Shown: positions 42,385 through 51,069, numbered from the stretch's first letter. The stretch: 64,000 nt of DNA from Fibrobacteria bacterium (GCA_025360005.1 JANYDA010000049.1:124001-188000); one strand, 5' to 3'. Notes: generated by a model from the sequence alone, not told the origin. Numbers and translations: made by a program.

Positions 42385-42522
42385 TTTCCCCCGATTCCCT
42401 CCCGGAAATCCCCCGAGCAAGGTTGAATCTAGGACCAACTAGTGGGGATTGCGTGTAATCTTTGGGCATCGATATGTACAGATTGCGTATTGACCCGCTT
42501 CCGGCGGCTTGAATTGGAAGGG
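42385..42522 (-). promoter_or_regulatory. Upstream region with two ACGCAATC boxes
   Basis: In the gap before the leftward sugar dehydrogenase gene, GATTGCGT occurs twice on the plus strand (42447-42454 and 42481-42488), read as ACGCAATC in the transcribed orientation and 34 bases apart, about three helical turns. They sit 60-105 bases upstream of the start codon, where an activator or repressor could bind. No confident -10/-35 pair was found. Confidence 0.3.
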
Positions 42523-43980
42523 CTATGAACCATGGCCGCCACCTTCCCGCGTGAGTGCGGTGGGAAACGCCGGCAGCCGGTCGGCGGCTTCGCCGAAAAG
42601 CATAAGCAATGGCAGGATGGCGGGAAGAGCGTAGCGGGTGAGGCCAATCTGAACCGCCGCCACAAGGGCCAGATAAAAAACCGCACCGAGGGCCGGAACC
42701 AGCAACACCAAACGGTTGCGGCGCCATACCAGCAGGTGCATCGAACCGGCCGTCAGTAAAAGCCATAATGCCGGATGGATGATTCCCAATTCAAGACGGC
42801 GCAAGACGGCCGGCGCGCGCGATTCCGGATCCAGCAGGGAAGCGGGAAAGATATCCTCGCATTTCCGCGTCAGACGGGAAATCTCGTTGGCGAAGGACGC
42901 CAGGTAACTTTCCGGGTACCTCATGGCCCAATCCAGGGAACGGCCGCGCAGGATACGATCGCTCGCCAGGATTTCCGCCGCATCTGCCGAGCCAAGCTTG
43001 CGCTCCAATCGATGCGGCAGCGCGTTTACGGACCAAGGCATGTCATGCGTGAAGCCGGTTTGCCAGGGCGGGCATTCCCGGCGCGCATCCGGCAGGTAGC
43101 CCTCCACGAAATCCCATTCCCGCGATCGCGGATCGCTCAGGCCGTAGTAGGCCGCATGGGTATACAGGTTTACCCCCAAAGCGACCGAACGCCGGTACGC
43201 CCCGTGGCGGATTCCGTTATAGCAAGCCCCCGTTTCCGCCAGCAGCAGGCCGGCCAGGATGGGGATGCCCAGCGACCGTAACACGCGTATGACCCCTTGG
43301 GCTGCGGGCGCTTTCCCCTGGGGGCGCGCTGCCAGCGATCCAACCGCCGCGCGGTATGCGAGGACCAGGACCGTCATTCCCACCACCAGGGCGATGGAAA
43401 GATCCGCTGCCTGCCGCGTCAGGGTGGTCAGCCCGGCGGCCAGGCACATGGCGGCGAACTTGGGCGCCGAATACCGCGAGAGGACGTCCGCCGCCAGTAC
43501 CAGGAAAGCCGCGAACAAAAATGCGAAAAGAGCGGTATCGAAAATGGCCAGGGGGGCGGAAAGCCACAAGGAACCGAAAAGAAAGAGGAACAGGACGTAC
43601 GCCCGGGTGACGGGCTTCCATCCGCAAATGGCCGCGAAGCGCAAAAGCAATCCGCCCATGCCCAGCTTAAGCGTGCATTGCCAACCCGTAGCGGCCTTGA
43701 GCGCATGGAAAGGCGCCAGGAAGCAAGGGTAGAGCTTGGGCCGGAACAGGATGGCGCGCAGATCGGTTTCCAAGCCATGTGCCAGCCGGAAAAATCCCAG
43801 GCTATCGGGGTTATCCAGGTTGGGCCGGCTTTGCCTCCATAAGGCGAACTGCATGGCGGCGCCGGCGAGAAAAACCAAGGGAACGCCCCAGAAGCGGAAG
43901 GCCGGGACGCGTGCCAGGACCGCGAACGCCGTCCATAACAGGGCAAGAGGCAGGAGCTGGTAGATCAAGAAATGGCCCAT
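42523..43980 (-). CDS. Polytopic membrane protein, possible GT-C-type glycosyltransferase
   Basis: The frame is open to 44043; the ATG at 43980 starts at a membrane segment and gives 485 residues. About ten hydrophobic helices are present, with a large polar loop at ~285-390 (LYTHAAYYGLSDPRSREWDFVEGYLPDARRECPPWQTGF...). The overall shape, an N-terminal LARVPAF loop and a first extracytoplasmic loop with acidic residues (NLDNPDSLGFFRL), resembles GT-C glycosyltransferases such as ArnT or DUF2029 proteins that use polyprenyl-phosphate sugars, but the DxD/ExD signature is not certain. Alternatives are a wzy-like polymerase. It stands alone between the sugar dehydrogenase and the ybbP-like gene. 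Confidence 0.6.
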   Translation of the reverse strand: MGHFLIYQLLPLALLWTAFAVLARVPAFRFWGVPLVFLAGAAMQFALWRQSRPNLDNPDSLGFFRLAHGLETDLRAILFRPKLYPCFLAPFHALKAATGWQCTLKLGMGGLLLRFAAICGWKPVTRAYVLFLFLFGSLWLSAPLAIFDTALFAFLFAAFLVLAADVLSRYSAPKFAAMCLAAGLTTLTRQAADLSIALVVGMTVLVLAYRAAVGSLAARPQGKAPAAQGVIRVLRSLGIPILAGLLLAETGACYNGIRHGAYRRSVALGVNLYTHAAYYGLSDPRSREWDFVEGYLPDARRECPPWQTGFTHDMPWSVNALPHRLERKLGSADAAEILASDRILRGRSLDWAMRYPESYLASFANEISRLTRKCEDIFPASLLDPESRAPAVLRRLELGIIHPALWLLLTAGSMHLLVWRRNRLVLLVPALGAVFYLALVAAVQIGLTRYALPAILPLLMLFGEAADRLPAFPTALTREGGGHGS

Positions 43981-44153
43981 CGCAGCAGGATGCCTTCCGC
44001 ACGGGTGCAACGCCCGCCCAATACCAGGTTCACTCCGGTTCAACCGCTATTGTATGCCACCGTACCCGGGAATGCAACCGCGCCGCAAGCGCAACGCTGA
44101 GGGGAGAAAGCTTGGGTCGCAGCGACGGCCGCAAACGCGCTGGGAACGGAGGC

Positions 44154-46871
44154 TCAAGGCCTGGTCAAGGAAAGCAATCCGCGCAAGGGTTGGCCGGCGC
44201 CGCGGAAGGCGGCGTAGAGGGAGCACAATAGACCCACCGCCAGGGAGGCGCCCGCGCATACCAGAAAGATGAGGGGATTGGGGATCCAAGGCACCTGCCA
44301 TACCACCAGATCGATGATCCAGGCAGCGGCCAGGCTCAGCAGATATCCCGTCACACCCGCCAGCAGGCAGAAGCCGGCGTAATGCGCCAGGAACAGGCGG
44401 GCCAGGCGGGCGCGCGGCTCCCCCAACGCTCGCAATAACAGGATGGTTCGTTGGTTTTCCGAAACCAGCGCGTCCACCACCAGCCAGAGGATGGCCAGGC
44501 CGATGAGGAGCGCGAAGCCGGATAGAAAACGCACCAGCCAACTCAACTTGCCCAACGTCTCAACCGTCTTGCCGATCACGTCTTTCAGGTTCAGGATGGT
44601 CACATTGGGGAACGCTTCGCTTACGCGGTTCTGGACGGCTTCCGCTTCATCGGGCGGGATCTGCTTGATGGTTCCCAGGAAACTCTTGGGCGCATCGTCC
44701 AGGGCTCCCGGTTGGAAGAGCACGAAAAAGTTCGGCTGGAAGGACGCCCACCGCACCTGGCGCAGGCTGGTAATCCTGCCTTCCACCTCCACGCCCTGCA
44801 CGTCGAACACCAGCACGTCGCCCAGCTTCAGGCGCAGGCGCTTGGCATAATCCTTTTCCATGCTGACTTCCGGAATCGCGCCTTCCGCCGCCCGCCCCTG
44901 CCACCACTTGCCGGCGACCAGGGTTTCCGCGTCCGAAAGCGTGTCGCGATAACTGAGGTTGAATCCCCGGTTGCGGAATTGTTGCCGGTTCCGCGCCTCC
45001 AGGGTCGCGCGTCCCCGCCGGCGGCCGGCCTCCGCTCCCGGATGCCGCCCCGCGGCCTTGCCGTCCTGGGTAACTGATCCGTTACCCTTCCCTTTCCCGT
45101 CTTCGTCCTCGTCCCGCTTGAAAGGTTCGCCGTTCACCTTCTCCAGGCGCGCCCGCACCATGGGCGAAGGCAGATCCAACGATCGGCCCAGGGACTTGAT
45201 GAGCGCCTGGAGGCCCGGCAATTGCTCCTCCTGGATGTCGAAAAGGAAAAGCTGCGGGATGACGCGCCCCTTGGGAACGCTGATCTCATCCAGGATCAGA
45301 TCCTCCAACTGCGGGACCAGGCAGGAGGTGAAAGCGACGAAGCCCAAAGCCGCGAAGGCAAGCAGGGACTTCTCCCGACCCCAGCGGATGGACCCGAGCA
45401 CGATCCTCACCGCGTAACCCAGGCGCGACCGTAACAGCCATAATACCCTGAAGGCGGCCCATCCCAGCGCGCCGAGCAACAGGAAGGCGCCTCCCATGGC
45501 GCCCACGGACAGCGCGCTAAGCAGCCAGGAGCGGCTGTCCGCCATGGCCAAGGCGAAAAAGAAGGCGCCTTGCGCCAGGAACAAGGCGATGCGGGGCAAC
45601 ACCCCCAGGGGCGCGGATTCCAGCGGCTTGATCAAAGTGGCCGGCGGGATCCTCCCCAGCCCCGCGAAACCGGTGAAGCCGAACAGCAGGGAAGTCAGGA
45701 TGGCCAGCGCCAGGCCGACGGCGAAGGTGGCCCAGGGCAGGCTGGAAGGGATATCGATGCGGTAGAGCGCATGGATGAGCAAGGGCAGCCCGATGCTCCA
45801 GACACGCGCCAGCGCCATCCCCAGCAGCGCCGCGAGGGAAGAGAGGAACAGGTTCTGGGCGACGTAGATCCCCACGATGCGCTTCCGCGATGCGCCCAGG
45901 GTGGCCAGCACCGCCACGGTTTTCCGTTCCCCTACCAGATGGTGCCGGAAGAAGAAAGCCGCGCCCACGGCGGAAAGCAGAAAGGCGGACAGGCTGAGCA
46001 TCTTGAGGAAAGCCGTTACCATGTTGAAGCTGCGGCCCAAATCGGAACCGGAATCCGTGTACGCGGACACATCCACTTCCGGATCGGAAAGCGCATCGTC
46101 CAGACCGTCCCGCACCGCATCCGGATCGGTTCCCGGCGGCAGCATGAAAAACCGGTATCGGAAAATGCGGCTGCCCTTCTGCTCCAGTCCGGTCGCCGGC
46201 ATATCCGCCAAGGGAATGTATACGCGGCTCCCCATCTCCCAGAAATCGAAACTGCCGCCGGGCTTGGCCGTGTATTCATCCCGGATGACGAAGTTCTTGG
46301 CGCCCAGGCTTACGCTATCGCCGACGCTCAGCTTCAAAGCGGCCAACAACTCGCGCGGGACCAGGATTTCCCCGCTGCGGAAATCCTCCATCCGTCCCGA
46401 CCATGCGCCTTTACCCGCCCCCGCGAATGCGAACGCGCCCACCAATGGATAACCGGGAGAGATGGCCTTGACCTGCACCAAGCGGCTGGCGCCCGCGCTG
46501 CCGCCGGATCCCGGGACGCCCACCCCCGGATCCTTTGCCGGCGTGGCTCCGGAAGCCGTGCGCCTTATCCCCGTTATTCCCGTTATCCCCGTGGCGCGGA
46601 GCATGGAAAGGAAACCCCACACTTCCGCTTTCTTGGCGGATGCCGGGATCCATTTAGCCAGCGCTTCTTCTTCCGCGCCCGTGAAGGGGCGACGCACCTG
46701 AACGCGCAAATCCGCTTCCAGCAACTCCTTGGATTTGACGCGGATCTCTTCCCGGAAATTCCGGGCCAGGCCGTTCACCACCAGGAAGACGGAAAGGCCC
46801 AGGGCATAGATGGACACGAAGGAGATCCAGGCTCCCCGCTTATGCTTGAGTAGACGCAGGAAGAGCGGCAT
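44154..46871 (-). CDS. ybbP: FtsX-family ABC transporter permease, YbbP-like
   Basis: 905 residues. Architecture is that of YbbP/type VII ABC permeases with a duplicated FtsX domain: an N-terminal helix (WISFVSIYALGLSVFLVVNG), a large extracytoplasmic domain (~50-290), three TM helices (~300-400), two further helices in the middle, a second large extracytoplasmic domain (~540-740) and three C-terminal TM helices (GFALLIGLAILWLVVDAL, GFCLLAGVTGYLLSLAAAWI, FLVCAGASLAVGLLCSLYAAF). A short tandem repeat of the ITG type (near 46560-46600) lies in the first external domain. With the adjacent ATPase it forms a mechanotransmission-type complex, in E. coli linked to lipid-related functions via tesA. 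19 bases separate it from ybbA. Confidence 0.88.
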   Translation of the reverse strand: MPLFLRLLKHKRGAWISFVSIYALGLSVFLVVNGLARNFREEIRVKSKELLEADLRVQVRRPFTGAEEEALAKWIPASAKKAEVWGFLSMLRATGITGITGIRRTASGATPAKDPGVGVPGSGGSAGASRLVQVKAISPGYPLVGAFAFAGAGKGAWSGRMEDFRSGEILVPRELLAALKLSVGDSVSLGAKNFVIRDEYTAKPGGSFDFWEMGSRVYIPLADMPATGLEQKGSRIFRYRFFMLPPGTDPDAVRDGLDDALSDPEVDVSAYTDSGSDLGRSFNMVTAFLKMLSLSAFLLSAVGAAFFFRHHLVGERKTVAVLATLGASRKRIVGIYVAQNLFLSSLAALLGMALARVWSIGLPLLIHALYRIDIPSSLPWATFAVGLALAILTSLLFGFTGFAGLGRIPPATLIKPLESAPLGVLPRIALFLAQGAFFFALAMADSRSWLLSALSVGAMGGAFLLLGALGWAAFRVLWLLRSRLGYAVRIVLGSIRWGREKSLLAFAALGFVAFTSCLVPQLEDLILDEISVPKGRVIPQLFLFDIQEEQLPGLQALIKSLGRSLDLPSPMVRARLEKVNGEPFKRDEDEDGKGKGNGSVTQDGKAAGRHPGAEAGRRRGRATLEARNRQQFRNRGFNLSYRDTLSDAETLVAGKWWQGRAAEGAIPEVSMEKDYAKRLRLKLGDVLVFDVQGVEVEGRITSLRQVRWASFQPNFFVLFQPGALDDAPKSFLGTIKQIPPDEAEAVQNRVSEAFPNVTILNLKDVIGKTVETLGKLSWLVRFLSGFALLIGLAILWLVVDALVSENQRTILLLRALGEPRARLARLFLAHYAGFCLLAGVTGYLLSLAAAWIIDLVVWQVPWIPNPLIFLVCAGASLAVGLLCSLYAAFRGAGQPLRGLLSLTRP

Positions 46872-46890
46872 ACGCGGCGCGCCCGGACCT

Positions 46891-47544
46891 TTAACCGAAA
46901 CGGCCGAGGTGCAAGGTGAGGATGCGGGAGCAGCGCGCGGCCAGCGCTTGGTTATGCGTGACCACCAAGGCGGTGAGGCCTTGTTCGGCGATGAGCGAGA
47001 AGATCAGGGATTCCACCTCCTCCGCGGTGGACTCGTCCAGGTTGCCCGTGGGTTCATCGGCAAAGAGCAGGCGCGGATCGGCGGCGAGAGCGCGCGCGAT
47101 GGCCACGCGCTGTTGTTCGCCCCCCGACAGTTGATGGGGATAATGGCGCGCCCGCGCGGCGAGCCCCACCCGTTCCAACAAAGCATCGGCTTTGGGCCCG
47201 GGTTGTTTGTCCCCTTGGATCTCCAGCGGCAAGGTCACGTTTTCCCTGGCCGTCAGGGACGGCACCAGATGGTATTCCTGGAAGATGATACCCATGGATT
47301 TGCCCCGCAAGCGAGCCAGGGCATCCGCCTTGATGCCTCCCAGATCCTGCCCGTCGAAGAACACTTGCCCGCCATCCGGGGATTCTAGACCGGCCAGCAA
47401 ACTCAACAGCGTGGTCTTGCCGCTGCCGGACTGGCCCAGAATGGCTACGCTCTCCCCTGCCGCGATGCTCATATCCAGTCCATGCAGGACGCGGGTGGCG
47501 CCATAGGTCTTGGAGAGGTTTCGCGCGGTAAGAATGGCAGTCAA
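46891..47544 (-). CDS. ybbA: ABC transporter ATP-binding protein, YbbA-like
   Basis: The frame runs to an ATG at 47595, but that ATG sits inside the terminator hairpin of the upstream MFS gene, so the TTG at 47544 (giving MTAILTARNLSKTYG, the usual family start) is more likely; 217 residues. Walker A is GQSGSGKTT at 37-45, the signature is LSGGEQQRVAIARAL, Walker B ADEPTGNLDESTAEEV, and the switch region VVTHNQALAARCSRILTLHLG, all typical of the LolD/YbbA/MacB class that drives FtsX-like permeases. Its partner is the following 905-residue permease. The start codon remains uncertain as no strong Shine-Dalgarno is seen. Confidence 0.9.
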   Translation of the reverse strand: MTAILTARNLSKTYGATRVLHGLDMSIAAGESVAILGQSGSGKTTLLSLLAGLESPDGGQVFFDGQDLGGIKADALARLRGKSMGIIFQEYHLVPSLTARENVTLPLEIQGDKQPGPKADALLERVGLAARARHYPHQLSGGEQQRVAIARALAADPRLLFADEPTGNLDESTAEEVESLIFSLIAEQGLTALVVTHNQALAARCSRILTLHLGRFG

Positions 47545-47569
47545 TGGATGTCCCGGAAAAGGGCGATCC

Positions 47570-47609
47570 CCTAAAAATACAAAACCCCGCCGCATTCCTG
47601 CGACGGGGT
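47570..47609 (-). terminator. Rho-independent terminator of the MFS transporter gene
   Basis: On the minus strand, arms AACCCCGTCGCA and TGCGGCGGGGTT (one G-T mismatch) around a GGAA loop (plus coordinates 47582-47609) are followed by a T-rich tail TTGTATTTTTA. It lies ~65 bases beyond the MFS stop and ends just before the ybbA start. Confidence 0.85.
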
Positions 47610-47672
47610 TCCGCGGGCCCTTGGACCCGGATGGCTCGGGCGGCAGGGCCGCCCTAAAGGTTAGGCTAAGGG

Positions 47673-48920
47673 TTAGGCATGGACGTAGGCCGGCGACTTG
47701 GCGCCGGTCGCGGTCTTCTCGTTCGCTTTTATCTTCTTTACCCAGAACACCAGGATGGTGAACGCGACAACCAGGACGACAGGAAACAAGGCCACCTTGG
47801 CCAGGGTGGCCTGTCCGGCGAAGAGCTCGGCAGCGTCGCCGGTCAATCCGGCGGCGGTAGCTGCGGTCTTGTTGGCGTCGATCCAGTGGCCCAGGATGGG
47901 CTGGAACACGAAGGAAGAGAACATCCCGCAGGAGCCCACGATGGACAAACCCAGCGCACCGCTCTTCGGGATCTTGTCGGCGATGAAGCCGATCATATTG
48001 GGCCAGAAGTAGGCGATGCCCAGGCCGAAGACGGCCGCGGACACGTAAGCCATGCCACCGGTCGCCTTGCTGAGCAGGAACAGGCCGATCGTCGCCAGGA
48101 CAGCGGAGCCGAGCAGCACGCCCGCCTGATCGAACTTGCCGACGACGTTACCGCCGAAGTAGCGCGCGATGGTCATGAGGCCGAAGGTGAGTGCCAGGAT
48201 GAACATGGGCTGCGCGCCGCTCTTCGCCAGGATCAAGCTGACGAAAGAATTGGGGCCGAACTCGGACGAGGCCGTGATCACCATGCAAGCGCACATGAAG
48301 AGGAACAGGGGCGAGAACATGGCCTTCAGGTTGCCGGCCAGCGAGCTCTCTTGCACGAACTTGGACATCGGGAAGGTCTGGCCCCAGAAGGCGATCGCAT
48401 AAGCGATGGTGGGAACCAGGATGACGGCGATTTGGGACTGCCAAGACATATGCGCGTCGGTCATGAACTTGGAAACCAGCGAGCCGATGACGATGCCGCC
48501 GGGGAACCACATATGGAAGCGGTTCATCTTCTTGCTCATCTCGACCCCTTCATAGGCGTCGGCGATCATGGGATTGCAGGCCGCTTCGGTGCAGCCGTTG
48601 CCCAAACCGATGAAGAAGGTGGAAACCAGCAGGCCGAGATAGCTGTGGGCGAAAATGGTCAGCAGGATGCCCAGGGTGTGGGCGAAGAACGCGAATTGCA
48701 TGATGCGCTTAGGGCCGATCTGTTTGTAGAACAGGCCTCCGACCAACATGGAAAGGGGGAAGCCGAAAAACCACATGCCGTTGATGAAGCCCAATTGCTC
48801 GGCCGTGAACTGGTATTCCGTACCCAGCTGCCCTAGAATGCCAGCGCGGATACTGAATGAGAAGGCCGTGGTAATCAGGGCAAAACAGCTGGCATAAAAG
48901 AGCCTGTTCTTATTTTCCAT
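47673..48920 (-). CDS. MFS transporter, FucP-like sugar permease family
   Basis: 415 residues from the ATG at 48920, which has an AAGGAAAG Shine-Dalgarno; the longer frame to 48998 reads into the leader. Twelve hydrophobic segments are visible. The segments FINGMWFFGFPLSMLVGGLFYKQIGPKR (conserved loop 2-3 G-x3-D/P-R-x-G-R-like motif), FIGLGNGCTEAACNPMIADAY and RFHMWFPGGIVIGSLVSKF resemble fucose/glucose-galactose permease relatives (NHE of the FGHS group). Substrate probably a sugar or sugar acid; not provable from sequence. It has an AT-rich ~230-base leader and its own terminator, so it is an independent unit lying between tesA and ybbA. Confidence 0.88.
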   Translation of the reverse strand: MENKNRLFYASCFALITTAFSFSIRAGILGQLGTEYQFTAEQLGFINGMWFFGFPLSMLVGGLFYKQIGPKRIMQFAFFAHTLGILLTIFAHSYLGLLVSTFFIGLGNGCTEAACNPMIADAYEGVEMSKKMNRFHMWFPGGIVIGSLVSKFMTDAHMSWQSQIAVILVPTIAYAIAFWGQTFPMSKFVQESSLAGNLKAMFSPLFLFMCACMVITASSEFGPNSFVSLILAKSGAQPMFILALTFGLMTIARYFGGNVVGKFDQAGVLLGSAVLATIGLFLLSKATGGMAYVSAAVFGLGIAYFWPNMIGFIADKIPKSGALGLSIVGSCGMFSSFVFQPILGHWIDANKTAATAAGLTGDAAELFAGQATLAKVALFPVVLVVAFTILVFWVKKIKANEKTATGAKSPAYVHA

Positions 48921-49155
48921 ATGTGCTTTCCTTCGCCATTTGAGTTTGGACGGTAAAATGTACTGCAAATCGTTTATTCCATCTATGGAGGTTGGCAAGA
49001 TTTGTTGGATTCCCTGTATTTCCAGATTCCAAGCTCATATAAAAGCTTCAAATTTCAATAAACCACAAGGATAAACAAGGGTCACGGAAGAATCTTCCGC
49101 GACAATTCGTCCCGTTTTTAAAGTGAGATGCGTCACGAAGCGGCAGGCATCGGGG
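48921..49155 (-). promoter_or_regulatory. AT-rich leader of the MFS gene with a 15-bp palindrome
   Basis: The gap between the tesA stop and the MFS start is markedly AT-rich, as expected of a promoter. It contains the palindrome CGGAAGA-A-TCTTCCG at 49085-49099, which has no following T-run and so looks more like an operator than a terminator. An imperfect AAGCT..AGCTT dyad lies near 49033-49050. Specific -10/-35 elements could not be fixed. Confidence 0.35.
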
Positions 49156-49794
49156 CTAAGGCTGGTCCGCAAGCAGGGTTTTGAAAAAGCGAAACAGGTT
49201 CTCCGCGATCCTTTCGTGCCCGCGCTCGTTGGGGTGCATGCCGTCGGCCTGGTTCAAATCCGGCTCGCCGGCCACGCCCTCCAAGAGGAATGCGACTAAA
49301 GGAACCTTGTATTTGGCAGCCAGATCCGGGTATATCTTCGCGAATGCGCTCGCGTACTCGGCGCCGTAATTGGGCGGCACCTTCAAACCGGCCAATACCA
49401 CTTGCCAATGCTTCTCCCGGCAATAACGCAAGGCCGCTTCCACGTTCTTGCGCGTCTCTTCCACCTTTACGCCGCGTAGTCCGTCATTCGATCCCAACGC
49501 CAGCAGGACCAGATCCGGCTTGGCCTTTTGGTACCACTGCAATCGGCGCAATCCGCTGGCGGAAGTGCTCCCGCTCGATCCGCCGTTTATGACCTGAATC
49601 CCGGGCCGCCATTGTTTCAGCTTGCCGTCCAGCCTGGCAGGGAAGGCATCGTCCTTTTCCACGCCTAATCCTTCCGTGAGGCTGTCCCCCAGAATGAGGA
49701 TCTTGTATCCCGATTGCGCCGCTTGCCGGGCCGGGACGGCGATGAAGAAAAGGGCCAATGCCGTATAGGTTAAGGAAGGTATGCGAATGCTCAA
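49156..49794 (-). CDS. tesA: SGNH/GDSL hydrolase, TesA-like
   Basis: 212 residues. After a signal peptide (LTYTALALFFIAVPARQAA) the four SGNH blocks appear: GDSLTEG with the nucleophile Ser38, the oxyanion Gly in the NGGSSGST segment, GSND in block III, and DGMHPN with catalytic Asp183 and His186. The match to TesA/arylesterase enzymes is good, so it should cleave acyl esters or thioesters in the periplasm. In E. coli tesA lies next to ybbA-ybbP; here the same three genes are neighbours with an MFS gene in between. It is probably transcribed separately from the MFS gene. Confidence 0.92.
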   Translation of the reverse strand: MSIRIPSLTYTALALFFIAVPARQAAQSGYKILILGDSLTEGLGVEKDDAFPARLDGKLKQWRPGIQVINGGSSGSTSASGLRRLQWYQKAKPDLVLLALGSNDGLRGVKVEETRKNVEAALRYCREKHWQVVLAGLKVPPNYGAEYASAFAKIYPDLAAKYKVPLVAFLLEGVAGEPDLNQADGMHPNERGHERIAENLFRFFKTLLADQP

Positions 49795-49921
49795 TGGTAC
49801 TTGCCTATCGATTGGAGTTCCCGGCCCCGGGTTCCCTGCCGAGCCCCGGACGGGCGTCCCGGAATCGGTCTTGTATATTGGGAGCCGGACAGCGCGATAA
49901 TCATCGTTAATAATATAAGAG

Positions 49922-50120
49922 GTACACAGGCGAAAGCGGATTGCCCCAAGGGATCCTCATGCGCCAAGGCTCACGCCAAGGGCGCGCATGCGAAAGCGGA
50001 TTGCGCCAATGCGCCAAGCATAAGGAAGGCGAAGCCAAGGCGGTTCCGGAAAAATCCGATGCCGGCAAGCCCGCGGAAAAGCCCGCGGAAGAGGTTAAGG
50101 CCGATACCCATCCAGGTTGA
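49922..50120 (+). pseudogene. Remnant of a small Cys/Lys/Ala-rich protein gene with a frameshift
   Basis: Frame 1 reads GTQAKADCPKGSSCAKAHAK then GAHAKADCAN, a Cys-, Lys-, His- and Ala-rich sequence. A one-base slip at about 50009-50010 would continue it in another frame as CAKHKEGEAKAVPEK followed by SDAGKPAEKPAEEVKADTHPG and a stop at 50118-50120. The continuation of composition and Cys spacing across the shift suggests a single original gene with a one-base deletion. There is no start codon or signal peptide in frame; upstream is an AT-rich patch (ATAATCATCGTTAATAATATAAGAGG). The original was perhaps a small exported Cys protein. A base-calling error in the assembly could mimic the shift. 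Confidence 0.5.
49930..50004 (+). repeat. 15-bp direct repeat, 60 bp apart
   Basis: GCGAAAGCGGATTGC occurs at 49930-49944 and again at 49990-50004, exactly 20 codons apart within the remnant gene; in frame it encodes AKADC both times. It probably reflects an internal duplication of a 20-residue Cys-containing unit. Confidence 0.75.
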
Positions 50121-50170
50121 GATCAACCCCGGTCAAGTTGGATAATAAGAGACGGTACCGGCGTGCGGGT

Positions 50171-51025
50171 TTATCCCAGTTGGCGCCCGGAGAAATACCA
50201 GAGAGTGAAGGCGGCCACAACGATGCGGTACCAGCCGAAACCTTTTAGGGTGTGGCTGGCCAGAAAGCGGATGAAGAAACGGATCGCGAACCAGGCCGAT
50301 ACGAGCGAGACGACAAAGCCCAAGGCGAACAAGGGCGCATCGGAGGCGTGCAGGAACCCGCGGCTCTTGTATAGATCGTAGCCGGTGGCCGCGATCATCA
50401 CGGGCACCGCGGCCAGAAAGGAATATTCCGCCGTGGTCTTGCGATCGATGCCTTTGATCATCCCGCCGATGATGGTGGATCCGGATCGGGACATCCCCGG
50501 CCAAAGCGCCAGGCATTGGAACAAGCCTACCCATAAGGCTTCCTGCCAACCCAGGGAATCCAACCCGGTTTTCCTGGGCGCGGGCCGGAACCTTTCCACC
50601 AGGATCAAGCCCGCCCCGCCCACGGCGAGTCCGATGGCCACCGTGATGGGATTGAAGAGATGATCCTTGATATAGTGATGCGCGAGCTTACCCGCCACCA
50701 ATGCCGGCAAGGTGGTCAAGGCCAACAGACCCAGGCCGCGCCAGCCGGAGAACCCCGTTCCGGCCGTCGCATCCACCGTATCCGCGATGTTACCCGGGGC
50801 GGGGACGCCTGAGCGTCCCGGAATCAAGGCCAGGAAACGGTCGCGGTACAATCCCACCACGGCCAGAATGGCGCCCAGCTGGATGAAGATCTCGAAAGCG
50901 TCCGCGCGCGGACCGGTGAACCCCAGCAAATGTCCGGCGATGATCATGTGCCCGGTGGACGAGACGGGGATGAACTCGGTCAAACCTTCGATGATGCCGA
51001 TGAGGGTAGCGAGGCCGTATAACAT
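50171..51025 (-). CDS. uppP: Undecaprenyl-diphosphatase UppP (BacA)
   Basis: 284 residues from the ATG at 51025; the frame to 51148 overlaps the ABC gene and adds a non-family N-terminus. The signature motifs are EGLTEFIPVSSTGH (residues 13-26) and PGMSRSGSTI, carrying the catalytic Glu, Ser and Arg residues; about eight hydrophobic helices are present. It recycles undecaprenyl diphosphate to the monophosphate lipid carrier for peptidoglycan and polysaccharide synthesis, and its overexpression gives bacitracin resistance. It lies 44 bases after the ABC ATPase gene and may be read from the importer operon. Confidence 0.95.
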   Translation of the reverse strand: MLYGLATLIGIIEGLTEFIPVSSTGHMIIAGHLLGFTGPRADAFEIFIQLGAILAVVGLYRDRFLALIPGRSGVPAPGNIADTVDATAGTGFSGWRGLGLLALTTLPALVAGKLAHHYIKDHLFNPITVAIGLAVGGAGLILVERFRPAPRKTGLDSLGWQEALWVGLFQCLALWPGMSRSGSTIIGGMIKGIDRKTTAEYSFLAAVPVMIAATGYDLYKSRGFLHASDAPLFALGFVVSLVSAWFAIRFFIRFLASHTLKGFGWYRIVVAAFTLWYFSGRQLG

Positions 51026-51069
51026 GGAGGCTAAGGTAAATAAAAAACCGCGGCTTGCACACGCGGGCT

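Noticed and set aside
46560-46610. CCCGTTAT-type tandem repeats
   Set aside because: They fall within the ybbP-like coding sequence and encode a short ITGITGI run; not an independent element, although the word recalls the CGTTATC motif.
49240-49270. A GGTTCAAATCC string resembling a tRNA T-arm
   Set aside because: It lies within the tesA coding sequence and no acceptor stem, D-arm or anticodon arm can be folded around it.
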